The notes under the pieces were generated by a model. The model worked only from the letters and a program-made list of their open reading frames with translations, made no database searches and was not told the DNA's origin. The translations under genes were made by a program, and so were the position numbers. From Symsagittifera roscoffensis (taxonomy: Eukaryota; Xenacoelomorpha; Acoela; Convolutidae), in the NCBI RefSeq assembly GCF_963678635.1, contig NC_087069.1:26030303-26094302 (forward strand): a stretch of 64,000 bases of DNA, read 5' to 3'. Of the stretch, positions 22,914 to 36,247 are shown piece after piece; position 1 is the stretch's first letter; every line of letters begins with the position of its first letter.

Positions 22914-25618
22914 ACATAGTTATGGAGACTTTTGTAATCGATTTGTAGCAAATTTGGTGTAATGTTGATATAGGTCGCTACAGTTTTTATTAAAACTAAA
23001 GGCGAATTTTGCAAAAAAAATTTCAAAAAACGCATATAAATTTTTTGTCCCCATTCCTCGCTCACCCCTTCTAATCATCGGCCTCCTCTATTCCTTTTCT
23101 CTTTTAAGAAGAAAATGAAAAAAAAAGAACAAAGGGAGCGTCCTTGTTGCGGAATCCGCTTAAAGTTCACAAAATACAAAGTGTGGCCTCGTAACGTACT
23201 TTTCATCATATGTATTTTTCAGCTATCATGAAACTCGGCACGGCCTTATATGGCTCAATGCTAGAATTTTTTTCCGTTTTCCAAACAATTATGTGAAGTC
23301 AATAAAAAGACCGCAAAAACTGATGTTTGCATCTAATAGGGGTAACCAAAACGACCAAATTGCTTACTCAGTTTATAATTTTTAGTCAGAATTTTTTCAT
23401 AACTTTCTTCGTAATCACAAAATATTTTCTTACTTCATTTTCTTCCGCGGCTTTTAAGAAACAACCCACAAAAGCGAAAATGACGCACCAAATTGAAAAA
23501 ATTGAAATAAGAAATTAATTGCAAACAATATATAGTAAAAAGTTACACGTGCAAATTAGCATCGTATGGGGAGAGCCCCATTAAGACAGCACGGTCCGTT
23601 TTCAGGTGTCTCAACAAGCGGAGAAAAATCAAAAACTTATTAGACTTAATGGAACATTCTACTGGTAAACACTTTATATTAGTCAGCCTTTTTAAGACCT
23701 CGTCTTAACTTCTTTTACACAAAAGAAATAATTTTTTGTTTTATCGTATAGTCTTTTCTACCTTCAACCTAAAAATCAACGAAAAGATTCAACATAATCA
23801 AAAAAAAATCTCGAATCATGCCCAATAAAATCGTATTTTCTATTACAAAGACAGCCCAAAACCTATGATTAAAAAGATTCAATTGAATTAGAGAAACACC
23901 ATGGAAAAACTGATCCAGGCTCAAAAACGCTAAGAACAATTTTAAATACTTTTCATTTTTAAGGTTTAATCTATTAAAGTTTTTCTCAATTGAAAAAATA
24001 TTCCACAGAGCTGCAACACTATGTTTTTCACTTGATCAATATGCTAATAGAAGTTTGGTATGCTGATAGAAAACAATTTACATCTTCAATTTACGAGTGA
24101 AATAAAACAATTGATAGGTCTTCCATCTAAATTTTGGGCCCGACAGTGACTTGTTTTTGGTTTTTCGATTTTTAAAGTCACTCTGTTTTTTTTAACCAAT
24201 AATTTACGTATAGAATAAATAAATAGGGGCCTAGAATAGATCCTTGAGGTACTCTAAAAGTGACTATATTAAAATCGGTCTTGAAATGGTTTGTCTCGAT
24301 ATACTAATAACAATTGTCAAGGTAAGTTTCCAAAAGTTGAAGCACAGGCCCTCAGAAGGTTGTAATTTCATAAGCAAGTTAGAGTGATAAAATGTATCAA
24401 AAATTTGGTAAGATCTAAAAGTTTTTTCTTTGTGTTTTGGATTTTTTTGGACACCTGGCTGGGCTTGTCTGAAAAATGTACGCTCATAAACTTTTCCTAG
24501 AACTAATTGAAGCGAAATTGGTCTATAGTCTGGAGAGTCATCAATTTTTTTTCTTGAAATTTTATACAAATTTTGCAACTCTTTAATACTTTGCTTAGAT
24601 TACTGAGGTAAAACATAGAAAAAAATATCTGTGAGAGGACCTTCTAGTATAAATTTTAATTGCGTGACAAGAACAGTTTTGATATTATAGTTATTTGTAC
24701 CTTATTATTTTTAAACTCTCGATGACTTTAATGACATCAAATCAATATTCTTAAAATAAGAACACTTGCTGCTGACGAGCTACATTTTTTTCTATGCGTG
24801 TTCGGTTGCTTCGAGCAAGTCTGTCGCCATTATTTACAAAACGGCCATTAAACTGCTCAGAATGTTCTCAGTCAAGTTCAGTGACATGAATTTTTTCCCG
24901 TTACCTCTCATTTCGTTCAAAGTTTTGACTCAAGCCTTATTTTGTTTCGATTTTGATTTCTTTTTCTATGGATGAATCAATTTTGACATTTTGTTTTGGG
25001 AACTATCTTTTTTCCGCGCATCCGTTGTTTTAATTTTCAAAATTTGTAATTTGTTGTTTTAACCGTTGTTTTTTGCTGCTGCGTTTTTAAAGCTCATTCT
25101 CAATCCATGGTTGCTTTTTGTTTGTTTCAGTATTGTTTTAGGAAAAAAAGAGCAATTGTTTTCATATGGATCAATTACTTTTCAAAAACACGTGAAGACG
25201 TTTGCAGATTCTAAGGACTCCGTAATTGCATGCATTTACCAATTTCATGTTGTAAAGGAAAACCTAATTTTTCACTTATAACCCTTTTGTCAACTTGTTC
25301 CAGTTTCTAGTATTTTCTTCCCGTGAACCTATCCTTTTCGAGGCTTTTGAGTAAAACAGAAAAACAAAAAGATCAAGCACTGAATGTGTGCTAATTTTCT
25401 TTAAGAAACCTGATGTACTGAAAAATAGGTCAGTCATTGTGCTGCTACGATCGGTCATTCTTGTTGGGAGGCAGCCAATTGTGTTTTCTAGTATGCCTTT
25501 TCCTATCAAATTATCCTCAATTTTTTTTCGCTTTGCTTAATTTAGCTGGAAATTTACGTTGAATTTACCAAAAACGACGTGTTTATTTTGAAACCCTAGC
25601 AAAAATAAAACTCCATTC
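22914..25618. repeat. Large direct repeat, unit 2
   Basis: Second unit, with the same order of parts as unit 1 but a single copy of the right-hand segment. Nearest identity to unit 1 is in 22,914-23,480. Confidence 0.85.
24264..25509 (-). pseudogene. Decayed LINE, RT and endonuclease remnants, copy 2
   Basis: Same as copy 1, inside repeat unit 2. The minus strand shows CLPTRMTDRSSTMTDLFFS (25,480-25,420) and the RT pieces DYRPISLQLVLGKVYERTF and FDTFYHSNLLMKLQ (24,578-24,264). The copy-2 frame retains the fuller YRPISL motif. An internal deletion between the fingers and palm motifs is shared with copy 1, so the duplication followed decay. Confidence 0.7.
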
Positions 25619-25800
25619 ACATAGTTATGGAGACTTTTGTAATCGGTTTAAAGCAAATTTGGTGGAATGTTGATATAGATCGCTACAGTTTTCATTAAAG
25701 CTAAAAGCGAATATTGCGAAATTTTATTCATAAAAAACGCTCATAAGTGTTTTGTCCCCATTCATTGCTTACCCCTCCCAATCCTCGACACCCTCTATTC
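25619..25800. repeat. Large direct repeat, partial unit 3
   Basis: Diverged copy of the unit start (GGAGACTTTTGTAATCG..., GTCCCCATTC). It stops matching near 25,805, before the MITE-derived part found in units 1 and 2. Confidence 0.75.
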
Positions 25801-25805
25801 CTTTT

Positions 25806-27970
25806 CTTTTTCAAACCCTTTTTCCAATTTCCTAAACAGTTTTGATTTTAGTATTTGTATTTAAAGATCCCAAATCAGAACGGAAATCACGCAAGCACTG
25901 GGAACAAAAAAAGCAGAAAAAAATTTTTGATTGAGTTTTTTTAGTATGACTTATATAGAAAAAAAATATTATTCAGTTGTTTGGACCACGGAGCAGCGCG
26001 GAAATCGCACAAATGCATTGATATTCTCTTATAAAAAATATTCAATTTTTTGTTAAGTGTTCCCGCAGCAGCGCGGAAATTACATAAATTGACTTGCAGA
26101 CTTGCAAGTAAATTGTCTATACCTTGCGCGTTTCAATTGTTTTTCTGATATTTCAGATTCCTCCTAGCCTTGTTAGTATCCTGCTTTTCACCGAAGCAGA
26201 AATTTTGCAAAAGATAGAGGGATTATTTTTTCCGTAATTACCATGTACATTTGACACACTTTGCTTCACCCATGGGAAATATTTACTTTTCGGTTTGTCT
26301 GAAAAAAATCAATTGTTGTATGCGTAACTTCAATTAGTGCCATTGCATCGAACGGTGGATTTCATATTAGAGCACAATCTTTGCTTGTATATCTCTACTG
26401 TGCTGGCAGCCTTTCATCTCTGTTTCAGATCCTGAAGTTTCAGATCCTGAATTTCACACTTCTGTTTTTTTTTTGTTTTCCTCCTAAAACCAACAGTTCC
26501 GGTTCCAGCTTACACATCTAATTGTCTATCGTATTTTTACTTACAAATACCTCTTTGCAGAAGCTGGGTTCCATTGTCGGTTTCCATTATAACTTTAAAA
26601 ATTCAATTTTTAGTTTGATAACAGAAAAAACTGAGGAACTAATCACTAATTTTGAACGTCTGAAAAATGTAAATCATCATTGGAATTTTTCTTAAGTTGT
26701 CTTGAAAAATGAGGGCCTCTCAAATTATTAAGAACTTTGAAATGTTGAAGGTTTTTAGATTTACTTGGGTTTACTCAGTTCGAAGCGGTTAGATAATAAT
26801 TTACTCCTAGTATAAAACAAGACTGCTCGTATATTATTGAAAACATATAAATTTTGATGAAATCAAAAAGTATAATTTTGAGTCGTACGAAATCAATACG
26901 ACCAATTAGCTAGCCTCATTTCAATTCGGAACGTTTTTGTTGCGCGGGATAATTTGCAAACGCATAGACAGTTCGCTTTACGCTCTCATCATTATGAATA
27001 AACTATTCAAAGCGCGCATAAATTAGTCCATAACATGGCCATTTTAGCAATTCGCAAATCACCAGAGCTTCACAAAAATATTGTAGGTAAATTTTTTTTC
27101 AAATTGAATTTCAGGAAGTCGATATCTTTTATGAGCTATATTTTTTTTTGAAAACTATTATTTCGATCGGCGAAAATTGACTGAATAACAAAAACTGGAA
27201 GAAATCAAAGTTTGACATTTGGTTTGATGTCTTCTTGTATTAATACAAAATAACAAGCAGACGGCTCGTATCAAGGCGCAACACTGAATGTTCCGATTGC
27301 GGTTTGAAGTCAAAGAAAAAGTTTTCTTTTGTCAAAAATTGATAAGATTTTGGTAAAAAATGCAATTTTTTTTCTTTATTTTTCATTTTTTCGTTAGATC
27401 ATTTTGCTTGCGTTAATTCTATTTGAAATTATTTTATTTCACCGTTTGCGCATAAATATCACAAAAAATATCGCGCTTTAATTACATCCCAAATTGCCAA
27501 ATTTGCAATTTTCAAATTTGAAGAAAAACAATCACTGGTAAAATTATATTTTAATTTTGAGCTCAAGACATTAGTACTTTCCAGATGATATGAAATATCC
27601 CGTCAAAAAAGGCTTGTAAAACATTCAAAATTAGTTTGTAGAAAAAACCACTCCACAAGCACAAATATTCTATCACTTTCTTTGAAAGTCGGAACAATAA
27701 GAAAAACTCGGAGAGACTATTTCGCCGAATATTTCTACTATAGTCCGTTCTGCTAGTTCGTTTCTAACTCTGCTGCGTTGCAGTACAAGATATCGGAAAT
27801 AGAAAACATTTATGGGCAAAAGTCAGGTCGATCATGCTGTAGCAGTGAAGCCTAAAATAGAGAAAAAAATTAATGTTGTAGTTTCATTTCATTCTACATA
27901 AAGTTGAATCAAACCACTTCAGTTTCTTTGCAAAAATTTTTTTTCTGTATAAATCACATCCACGTTTTAG
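25806..27970. other. AT-rich non-coding interval with dispersed repeat ends
   Basis: No gene seen. Reverse-strand ends of the GCGCG-containing dispersed repeat occur at about 26,817 (AACAAGACTGCTCGTAT) and 27,246-27,295 (AACAAGCAGACGGCTCGTAT...). Three short GCGCGGAAAT-like copies lie at about 25,880, 25,995 and 26,075. Confidence 0.5.
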
Positions 27971-28098
27971 CTGATGAGTACAGCTGGGGAACAGAGTGGT
28001 TTTCAAGCGACCCTAGTTTGATAACCACTCGAAACAATGCAACTGATTTGATCAAATTCCGACCCAAAGAGTGCTATTCATCACTAACTGGAACAAAG
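27971..28098 (+). CDS. Probable upstream exon of the C-type lectin-like gene
   Basis: A 128-bp exon between the acceptor CACGTTTTAG (ends 27,970) and a strong donor GTAAGT (28,099). It starts with two bases of a split codon and then reads DEYSWGTEWFSSDPSL...KECYSSLTGTK, ending in phase 0. The next clear exon at 36,248 also starts in phase 0, so they can be joined. The KECYSS segment would sit where lectin domains often have an N-terminal cysteine. Membership in the same gene is inferred from phase, strand and order only; the intron would be 7-8 kb. Confidence 0.5.
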
Positions 28099-30060
28099 GT
28101 AAGTATAAATTATAGCAACCGGCTGCTAAAATCCCCCCCCCCTTAAAATCTTTGTTCAGAGAATACTGAATATTAGAAATGCTCGACATTCACTAAAGTG
28201 CGCTTGTGCATGCTATTTAAAGGGGGTATATATGTCTGTTATTTTGATGCGCAGAGCCGTACTTACATTGTGAAGAAAAAAAAACAGCTATAGATATCCG
28301 ATTTAGAAAAAAAAATTCAAACCTTCTTTAGATAAACGATCTGTTTCTGAAACTCTTGGCCGTATTGTAGTTATCGTTAACCCCCACCCACTAGTCTGCT
28401 CATATGCGTCCCATCTGATTTAGATGCGGTGGTAGGACCAATTTTTTGAAGATCATTGTCATTTTTGTCTTCGAATGGATTGACCTGAACGGGTGGCTCT
28501 ATGCAGTCAACCTGAAGACCTGGTCGTGCTATTTGTTTTCTTTGTTGTCAATTTGAATATGATTTTCTTAGTGTTGCCGATTGTATTTTTTGTGGTTGTC
28601 AGTTTGAATATGGTTTTCTAAGTGTTGCCGATTGTATTTTTTGGGCAATTGTTGTGTGTCGCAGGAATGGATGGGATCTTGCGCATGGCTGCTTCCGTTT
28701 CAAATTTTTCACAAGAGGCTGTAGATTTACAGTATTAGGTTAACATCCTTCTCCAAACCCCCCTTCCCCCAGATATACCAAGTTGATATTTTCCGCTCAG
28801 CCTTTAATTTGAAATAAATTTTCTAAGCGCTGCATGTAAATCATGTAAGCTTGATTCTGATCGGCTGGAAATTCCAACTTAGAATCAATTCAACATCCTC
28901 CCCCAACATCCTCCCCTTTCCTCCTCTAAAGTGAGATTCATTTTTGTACTGATCTGGTTTAGAATCTCTCCCTAGAATTGAATCTATATATCCGGTGCAA
29001 TCTTAGTCTTAGCCTAACTCTGGCCAAATGATCATCGATTGTCTGTATCAATTCTTCTAATTTCGGGTGGAGCATCAACATGGTTTTGTATCTGACTATC
29101 GTATATATTTCGCTCACTTTCGGCGGAACCTGGTAAGATAGAGATGACAGAATGAAAATGAGTCAATTTCTCGCGGTTCCTAATGGCTGTTGTTATTACC
29201 GGAACGAGTGAAATTTCTTTTCACACTTGAGTGGTCTTGACATTAAATTGCTTATTCGTAATATTTGACTCAAAAGCCGATTTTTTTAATCAGAAATTGG
29301 TTGGATTTCACTCGTGAACAAATCCTATACTCTTTTTTTCCCATTATTATTCCATTGGGGAAAAACATTTTTCAATTGGGGACAATTATCTTCCCAACCT
29401 CAATTTCTTTTGTCTGCTAAAAAAAATGATTGTAGATTTTTTCGCACATATAAATTTTAACAATTTTTCATCTTTGGAAAATTCAATACAAAAAATGGCT
29501 TGGGTAACATCTTTTTATTTTTCTTCTTCATTTTTGATGTAGTTATAGTTGGTTTTATGTTATCCGTAAGAAAAACTTTTCGGCGAATTTAGTTTTTTTT
29601 GCTGAAACACCTTTTTAGATTTTTGTTTGTTTCTGTAATAATGATAACGAGGTTCACAAAATCATTTGACTGATTTCAAATTTATGCACAACTAATGGAC
29701 GTGTCTAGATTAATATTAGACATTAATTTTTAAGTTTCTCAAGCTTGTAATGTTTCATGCATGATTGATTTTTTAAAGCATTGTAGGACTTTTTGATTTA
29801 TTTACTGTTTAGTGCTCAAACAAAATTGAATCCCGCAAAGCAAACAAGCCTGATTTTTTTCCATCAAGTTTCCAACAGATATTTGACTTAGTCGCATGTT
29901 TTGAGTTCATTTTTCTGTTAAATACGTTTCCATTTCATTTTCTTTGTTTGTAAAATAAATGAAGTTGCATTTGATTTTTTGGTTGTATTAATGTTTACTG
30001 AATTGTTCCAAATTAAGGCCAGCTAATCAATCGTATTAGTTTCATATTACTCAAATTTTC
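28099..30060. other. Non-coding interval, presumed intron
   Basis: Contains a C-run (28,130-28,142) and a two-copy tandem of about 53 bp (28,546-28,645, TTTGAATATG..GTGTTGCCGATTG). No exon with both splice sites and coding character recognised. Confidence 0.4.
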
Positions 30061-31110
30061 ATACTTGGTGTTTGACATTGTCGAAAACTTATGGTGTTTT
30101 ATTAATTTACCAACAACTATTCGGTTTCGATTAAGAAACAGTCGGAACATTCAAGTCTCTGCACTGATATACGTGCAGTCAAGTTGTTTTATGAACAATT
30201 TCGTCTTTTATGGGTGCATGACCAAATTGCAAACTAATCAAATTGCAAAATACAATTTCAGTCCATTTTTTCCTTAAAATGGCTGTCTGAAACCTCTTGC
30301 CAACTTTTGAAGAAAGTCACGAGAAAAAATGTGCTAGCCGTGGTTTTTTTATAGATAGTTTTGAGCTTCGACCAGCAATTTTCGAAAATGTTTGTTGTCA
30401 GCCAAAATCAAAAACATATTTTTTTTGTGATCTTTTTGTCAAATTTACCGGCTTAAAATATGCCAATTTGGTCAATTTGAGGTAATTAGCGCGCGATATT
30501 TCTCAGCTATTAGCCCGTAAGCGGATATTTATTACGTTAAAGAAATCGTTCCAAATCGAATTGAGGCATGCTATTTGATCCGTTTCTTGTATGAGAAATG
30601 CAATTTTTTTTTATTCACTCTTATGCGAACAGTCTTTTGAACAAAATTAACGAAATGATTGTGCTCGGGGTGTTTTTTTCTTCTTTTTTGGAGCAATTTT
30701 TTATATATCAGTTCAAAAATTTAGTTAATCTGAGCACAATTTTTAAAAGATGCTTCACCTGTGATTTTTTATGTAACGTTATGGGGATTTAATGATTGCC
30801 ATTTTGGCCAACTCGGGACAATTAACGCGCGACTTATTTGGCGCTATTAACGCGTAGGCGGAGATTTAATCTGTCTGAGAAGTCCTCAAAATTGGTTGAA
30901 AGAAGCTTATTTGCCAAATTTGTTTTGTTACTAGAAGCCGAACTATCATTTTTTACTTATATGTGAGAGCATGATTTTTGCAAAAAAAAACTAAAATTTA
31001 GAAAAAAATCATTTGTTTAGTACCTTATATTTTTCATGTTATTACTGCTCAGTAGACCCTAAAAAGCAGTCGGAACCTTCAGAGCTGCGCCCTGATACAA
31101 AAACTTTTGA
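30061..31110 (+). repeat. GCGCG-containing dispersed repeat, copies at 30,061-31,110
   Basis: Diagnostic parts: ACAATTAACGCGCGAC..TATTAACGCGTA (30,820-30,860), a lead-in with TGTGCTCGGGGTG (30,660), and the 3' end GCAGTCGGAAC...GATAC (31,060-31,100). An earlier 3' end is at 30,140-30,190. Related copies are at 46,757, 47,398 and 62,818. No protein is encoded. Confidence 0.65.
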
Positions 31111-31189
31111 TTTAATTTTATTGTTAATTTATTGTTGTCAATATTGGCCTCTAAAGTTATTTGAACGTAATTTGATCAGAAAGAGAAAT

Positions 31190-32765
31190 AATATTAAATT
31201 ACGCCCATAGATAAATAGTTTCTCAATAACTTAAACTTTTAAAAGTTCAAGTACATTCCTCCATTATGGACTGGCAAATTAAGGGCAAATTTGTCTAAAG
31301 CTGAATCTCTTGTGCCTAACATGAGAACACTTTCCTTTGAATTGGTAAAGACATTTGGCGAGACTAACTTTCTTTTTGTTTTCTCTCTGGCTTCACAATA
31401 TATTTTTGTCAAAATTAAAAACTTGATAGTCATGTCCCGCGTTTTGACTCGTCCGGGTTAAAAAAATGCTTATCATACTATTTCATATTATGAAAAAATG
31501 GCTTATCATACTATTTCATACTATTTCATACCTAAAAAAAATACTAATAAAATATCATGATTAGTATTTTTTCCATACCAAGAAATATTCCTTCATGCAT
31601 TTTTTGGCACATTCTTGAATTAAATAACAAGCGTTTTGCCATACTTTTTATCATAAAACTTTTTCGTTAGCACAAAGATTCCGTTACTTTCGTTACGAAA
31701 GTTTGAACAACAAAAACTTATAATCTTCGTAAAGTGAAATAACTGTTGTTCTGGTCAGGCAACTACGTAGATGGTCATTACTGCTCTGACTTTTGAAGAA
31801 ACTGACGGAATAATTTTGCATGGGGTGGTTTTTCACTATACCATTTTCGGCTGATTTGTTATCAAGTTTTGACAAAATTGTCATACACCATTCAAAAGGT
31901 ATTGTTGTACTGAGCTCAAAATGAAAAACACTAACTCACTTATGATTATTTTTGCAAAATCAAGGGGGTTTAAAGGTTGCTAATTCGGCTAATTTGGGTT
32001 AATCAATTCGTGGTATTTTTCGTGCTTTTGAAATGAAGTGAAGATGTCGTTCCAAACTGAAATAAAATTTTAGAAAACGTTCCAAACTGAAATGATGCAC
32101 CCGATTTGGTCCCATTGATAATTTGCTAAATGCAAAAATGTCCATTGTGTTAATGAAAGTGTTGGTATGGTTTTTGAAACTATTTTTTTTCTTGACGTTT
32201 ATCAGTTTTTAAAACGAACACTTTTCCATAGGACAGTTTTGTTCACTATTTTGTTTGCTGTGACGTAATTAAAAGATCAATCATTAGACCGATTATTACT
32301 TTGGCAATCTGATTATAGATTGACCGAAGAACTGATATGTTCATAGGGCTATCCGATTAAACGTTGTTTTTAAGTTTGTCAAGCTTGTAAGGTTTCATGC
32401 ATGATTGATTTCTTTAGCAATTTTTTGATATATTTGCTGTTCAAGCTCAAACAAGTTTGAATCTCGCGAACTGAACATGTCTAATTTTATCAGAAAGAGG
32501 AATCACAATAAATTACGCCCAGTAGATAAAAAGTTTCTCGATAACTTGAATTTGTAATCTTTCAAGTACATTCCTCCATTATGTACTGGCAAATTTACGG
32601 GAAATTAGGCTAAAGTTGAATATTTTATGCCTAACGTGAGTACAATTTCCTTTGAATTGGCGGAGAAACGTGGCGAGACTAATTTTTTTTTGTTTTCACT
32701 CTGGCTTCAACAATAATTTTGAGTCAACGTCAAAAGCCTGATAGTCGTGTGCCGCCTTTCGAATC
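31190..32765. repeat. Segmental direct repeat flanking the CCCGGG element copies
   Basis: About 240 bases starting at 31,200 (CAAGTACATTCCTCCATTATG...) recur at 32,515-32,765 immediately before the element copy at 32,766. At 31,452 the same flank leads into a fragment of that element (31,452-31,650). A diverged copy of the GCGCG repeat lies between (31,670-32,110). Confidence 0.65.
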
Positions 32766-34144
32766 ACCTGGTTTGACAAAAAAACGCTTATCATACTATT
32801 TCATATTAGGAAAAAATGCTTCTCATACAATTTTATAATATTTCATACATAAAAAACTATTAAAAGAGCAAGATAAGTTTTTTCCATACTGTGAAATAAT
32901 ATATTATGAATTTTTTAAAGTTAGCAAACAATCAGTTTGCCATACTTTTTTTTGCAAAAATTTTGTGAAGAAAAGCTCTAGCAAATTTTTTTTGTTCTAT
33001 GAAATTGTATGATAAACATTTTTTCCATATTAAGAAATTGTTTGATAAGCATTTTTCCTTAAATGAATTTACAAAAAAATTTTGTTTTGATTTTTTGTGT
33101 TTCATCTCAGACACTAATCAAGGCTTTTTCGGCATAAAAAAACCCAGAGTGTAACTGGCAGTTGCCACGCAGATAAACTGCATTTTCTGATTTTAGCCAA
33201 GTAAGTTATTTTAACAATTTCACACGGATTAATGTACCAAAATTGTAACTTATTGTGTATGGCTAGATACTTTTTAGCTTGAAAATTTTAGTGGTTGAGA
33301 AAAAAGTTCGTTGTTCTTACAAACTTATCTTTATCTTAGCATATGAAACAAAAAAAATATGTTTACAAGAAAAAACACTTTTGATGTTTTTTGGATTTTT
33401 TGGGTGAAAAACGTATCCTGGACTACGTTATAAACAGAAAAAGTTAATTTTTGCATGCAAATTTTTCTTGTAAAACATTTATTTGAGCACACAAACAAGT
33501 TTGCAACCAAAAATAGGATTAATTTTTTTTCATATTCGTTGGTTTTTTTTTCTCTGAAGAAAAAACATATCATACAATTTTCATTTATAATAACTAAATT
33601 CTAAACTTTTTTGCCGACAGCAATTGAAATTGTATGTTTGACAGTAAGTTGATCTCAACCACTGAAAACCCCTATTATACTCATTTAGAAATGCCCAAAC
33701 AAAGTTTCAATTGATTTTTGAGTTTTCTCTCTTTTATCCAAAAAATGCTTTTCGTACAATTTCATACATACTTACAAAACTAAAATCATGTTTTTGATGT
33801 TAAATTGCTTTTTGTCATAGAAAGTCTTCTTTAACTTCATTTGTAATCACCGAGACAGGTTTTTGAAGAGATTTTTGAAAAAAAAGTTCAATCACAAAAT
33901 TCATATCATACAATTTTCATCTATGAAAATTATATGACAAGCATTTTCTCATCCAAAATTGTTTTGTCATTATTTACATGACCATAAAATTTCAAATGAG
34001 CCAAATTGAATAAAACTGTGCATTAAAAATCTTGAAAACTGTTTTTTAATTTTGTATGGAAATAGTATGATAAGCATTTTTTCCATGGACGCCATATATG
34101 AAATTGTATGTTAAGTGTTTTCCTTCTATGTACGTCAACCCGGG
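32766..34144. mobile_element. Inverted-repeat element with CCCGGGTTGACA ends (copy 2)
   Basis: Colinear with 12,706-13,848, including the landmark GGCAGTTGCCACGCAGATAAACTGCATT (33,157-33,184; compare 13,002-13,020) and GGCTAGATA..TTTTTAGCTT. The right end TACGTCAACCCGGG (34,131-34,144) is intact; the left end is changed to CCTGGTTTGACA. It is longer than copy 1 by about 230 bases. Confidence 0.75.
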
Positions 34145-35464
34145 CATCTGCAGAAGATAATGATTGTTATGCAACACGCCGTTTCTGTAATTCAGTTGAT
34201 AATTTCTACTGAGCTATTTGGCTGGTAATTATTTTTCTGACATTCGAAGAAAATGAAGATTGTTTATGCTCTCGGCGGTTTTTATTCTTAAGATAAGTTT
34301 TCAAAGAGTTTTATCTCTCGGGGACTCGCTCAACTCTTTATTAACCCGGCACGAGTCTAGCGGGAAGTATATCAAGAAGTGGTCCTTGTAGCCATATTAA
34401 TACGTCTGTTTGCAATTTGGTTTGGAGTACTCATTCAGCATCCTTTATCAATGTTTTAGGAACCTTTACCCCCCACTCTGTTATAAGGCGCCTCCACCCC
34501 CATCTCGTAGAAACGACGTCGCTTAAATTGCCGGCTGATGAGCTCGTTGCTGATAGTCGTTTAAGTGTTTGATCTGAGTTTAAGTCTGGGGTGGCCTTCT
34601 CATACAGTAATTTCAGATAAGATACACCGTCTGTTCGTCACGCTATTTTATTTTCGGCCGGATAGGTCCGCGCAACTTTTTAATCTAATTCCAATTCTAA
34701 TCTTACTCTTATATTTCCTAGTCTCGTTAGATCTAGAATATACTGATATTCTTGCGAGATTAGAGGAGAAAAGGAAGTAACTGATTTTAGTCTGTATTAT
34801 ATTTTCTCTGGCTGAAAGTAGAAATAGTTTCAGCTTTACATTTTATTGTAATTTTAGTAATGGATCATGATTTCTTAGTTTTAAATTTTTTACAGTGATG
34901 AATATCAACGTATATTATAAGTACTTGTTTTGAACTGGTTCCAGATGCAATATCGACAGATCAAGTTCGTTTTCAAACTCTGGTACGAGCAGTCTTGTCT
35001 CACTTTCTTCGTCAGTTGATTGTATTCATTTTGTGCCTCTAAACTTATGTGATCAGAATTGCATCAGATTAGGGTGAAAATGAAATTTAGTACACATAAT
35101 TTTTCGCCTCAACTTGAACGTTTTGAAGTGTCGCCCAGCAAAATTGTAAATTTCACGAGAAATGTGATCATTTTTTAGTTTCGAAAATGGAATTTCCCAA
35201 TCACATTTTCTAGCGAACCAAAATTTTTCTAACTGGGTTACAATTTTATCAAAAAAAGGTCAATATAATTGTTTTAGAAAATCAAGATTGGAAGTTCGAA
35301 AAGTCGGGTCATTTTCTCAAAACACAAGTCACTTTTTTTTCTGTTTACTTGCGTTCATTGACTCTTTTCCAGCGTCTCTCGGCTAGGTTTAAGTTCATGT
35401 ACGTTCCTCCGTTGACGTACTGGTTCTGTTCCGACCAGCCTCCTAAGTGTGTTTTCTTTTGCAG
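34145..35464. other. Non-coding interval, presumed intron
   Basis: No supported exon. A 3' end of the GCGCG repeat (GGTACGAGCAGTCTTG) lies at about 34,982-34,998. Confidence 0.4.
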
Positions 35465-35536
35465 GGCGTAGTGTGTATTCGTCTCTTTCGACCATTTTTG
35501 GATATGTCAGGGAAAACTGACAGGGGCGCAAGTGTG
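35465..35536 (+). CDS. Possible small exon of the lectin-like gene
   Basis: 72 bp between TTTTGCAG and GTAACC, open in phase 0 at both ends (24 codons beginning GVVCIRLFRPF). It could be included between the exons at 27,971 and 36,248 without breaking the frame. The support is only splice-site shape and phase, so this may be chance. Confidence 0.25.
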
Positions 35537-36247
35537 GTAACCTATAAAACTATATATATTTGTAAAACCATATTTTGGATTTTAAAACTAAAATTGAGCA
35601 AATTGTCAGAGTGATGAAAAAAAAAATCTGGTTAATCGTTTTGTTTTTCAGACTGAATAAGATAAGGCTTTAGACAGAGTTTGATCAGAGTTTTCCAAAA
35701 ATTTTAACGCTGTATTAGCTATTTTTACGACTCGTTCATGCATTCTTCAGTGGTTTCAATAGCTACTTCTACAAAATTAATGACAGTCAACTTTTGAAAA
35801 AAAAATTGAGTGAAAAATCTTTTTTTGATTTTTTGTTTCGATTTTTTTTATTCATACTTTTTCTTCAGTCAGTGCGGCGGGAGGATTCTTTATTACTTGT
35901 AGATGTTTCTTATCATTATCCTTTTGATATCATTGAATTTTTTCAACTGAAAATAAGTGCGCTATAAAAGCTGTGTTCATCAAGGTCAAAGAGTAAAGGT
36001 CATTTGGCTTACTAAATTCTTTGCTCTTTCTACTCAGTTTTGTCAATTTTGGGAAATATTTCAATAAAATTTATAAAAAGTTTTTAACGAAAATCTGTTT
36101 TTTTTAAATTTTCTCTTTTTTCAAGATCTTGGCATTTCTACTTCTGAAAAAATATTTAAAAATTATTGAAATTTTTTCGAAAAACCGCTTTCTTGAAGAT
36201 CTTTTTTCCAAATGAAGCGAAATTATTACAACGTCTAAATCTGCAAG

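Noticed and set aside
30297-31210. Several 60-70 codon plus-strand frames
   Set aside because: They lie inside the GCGCG dispersed repeat and do not persist among its copies.
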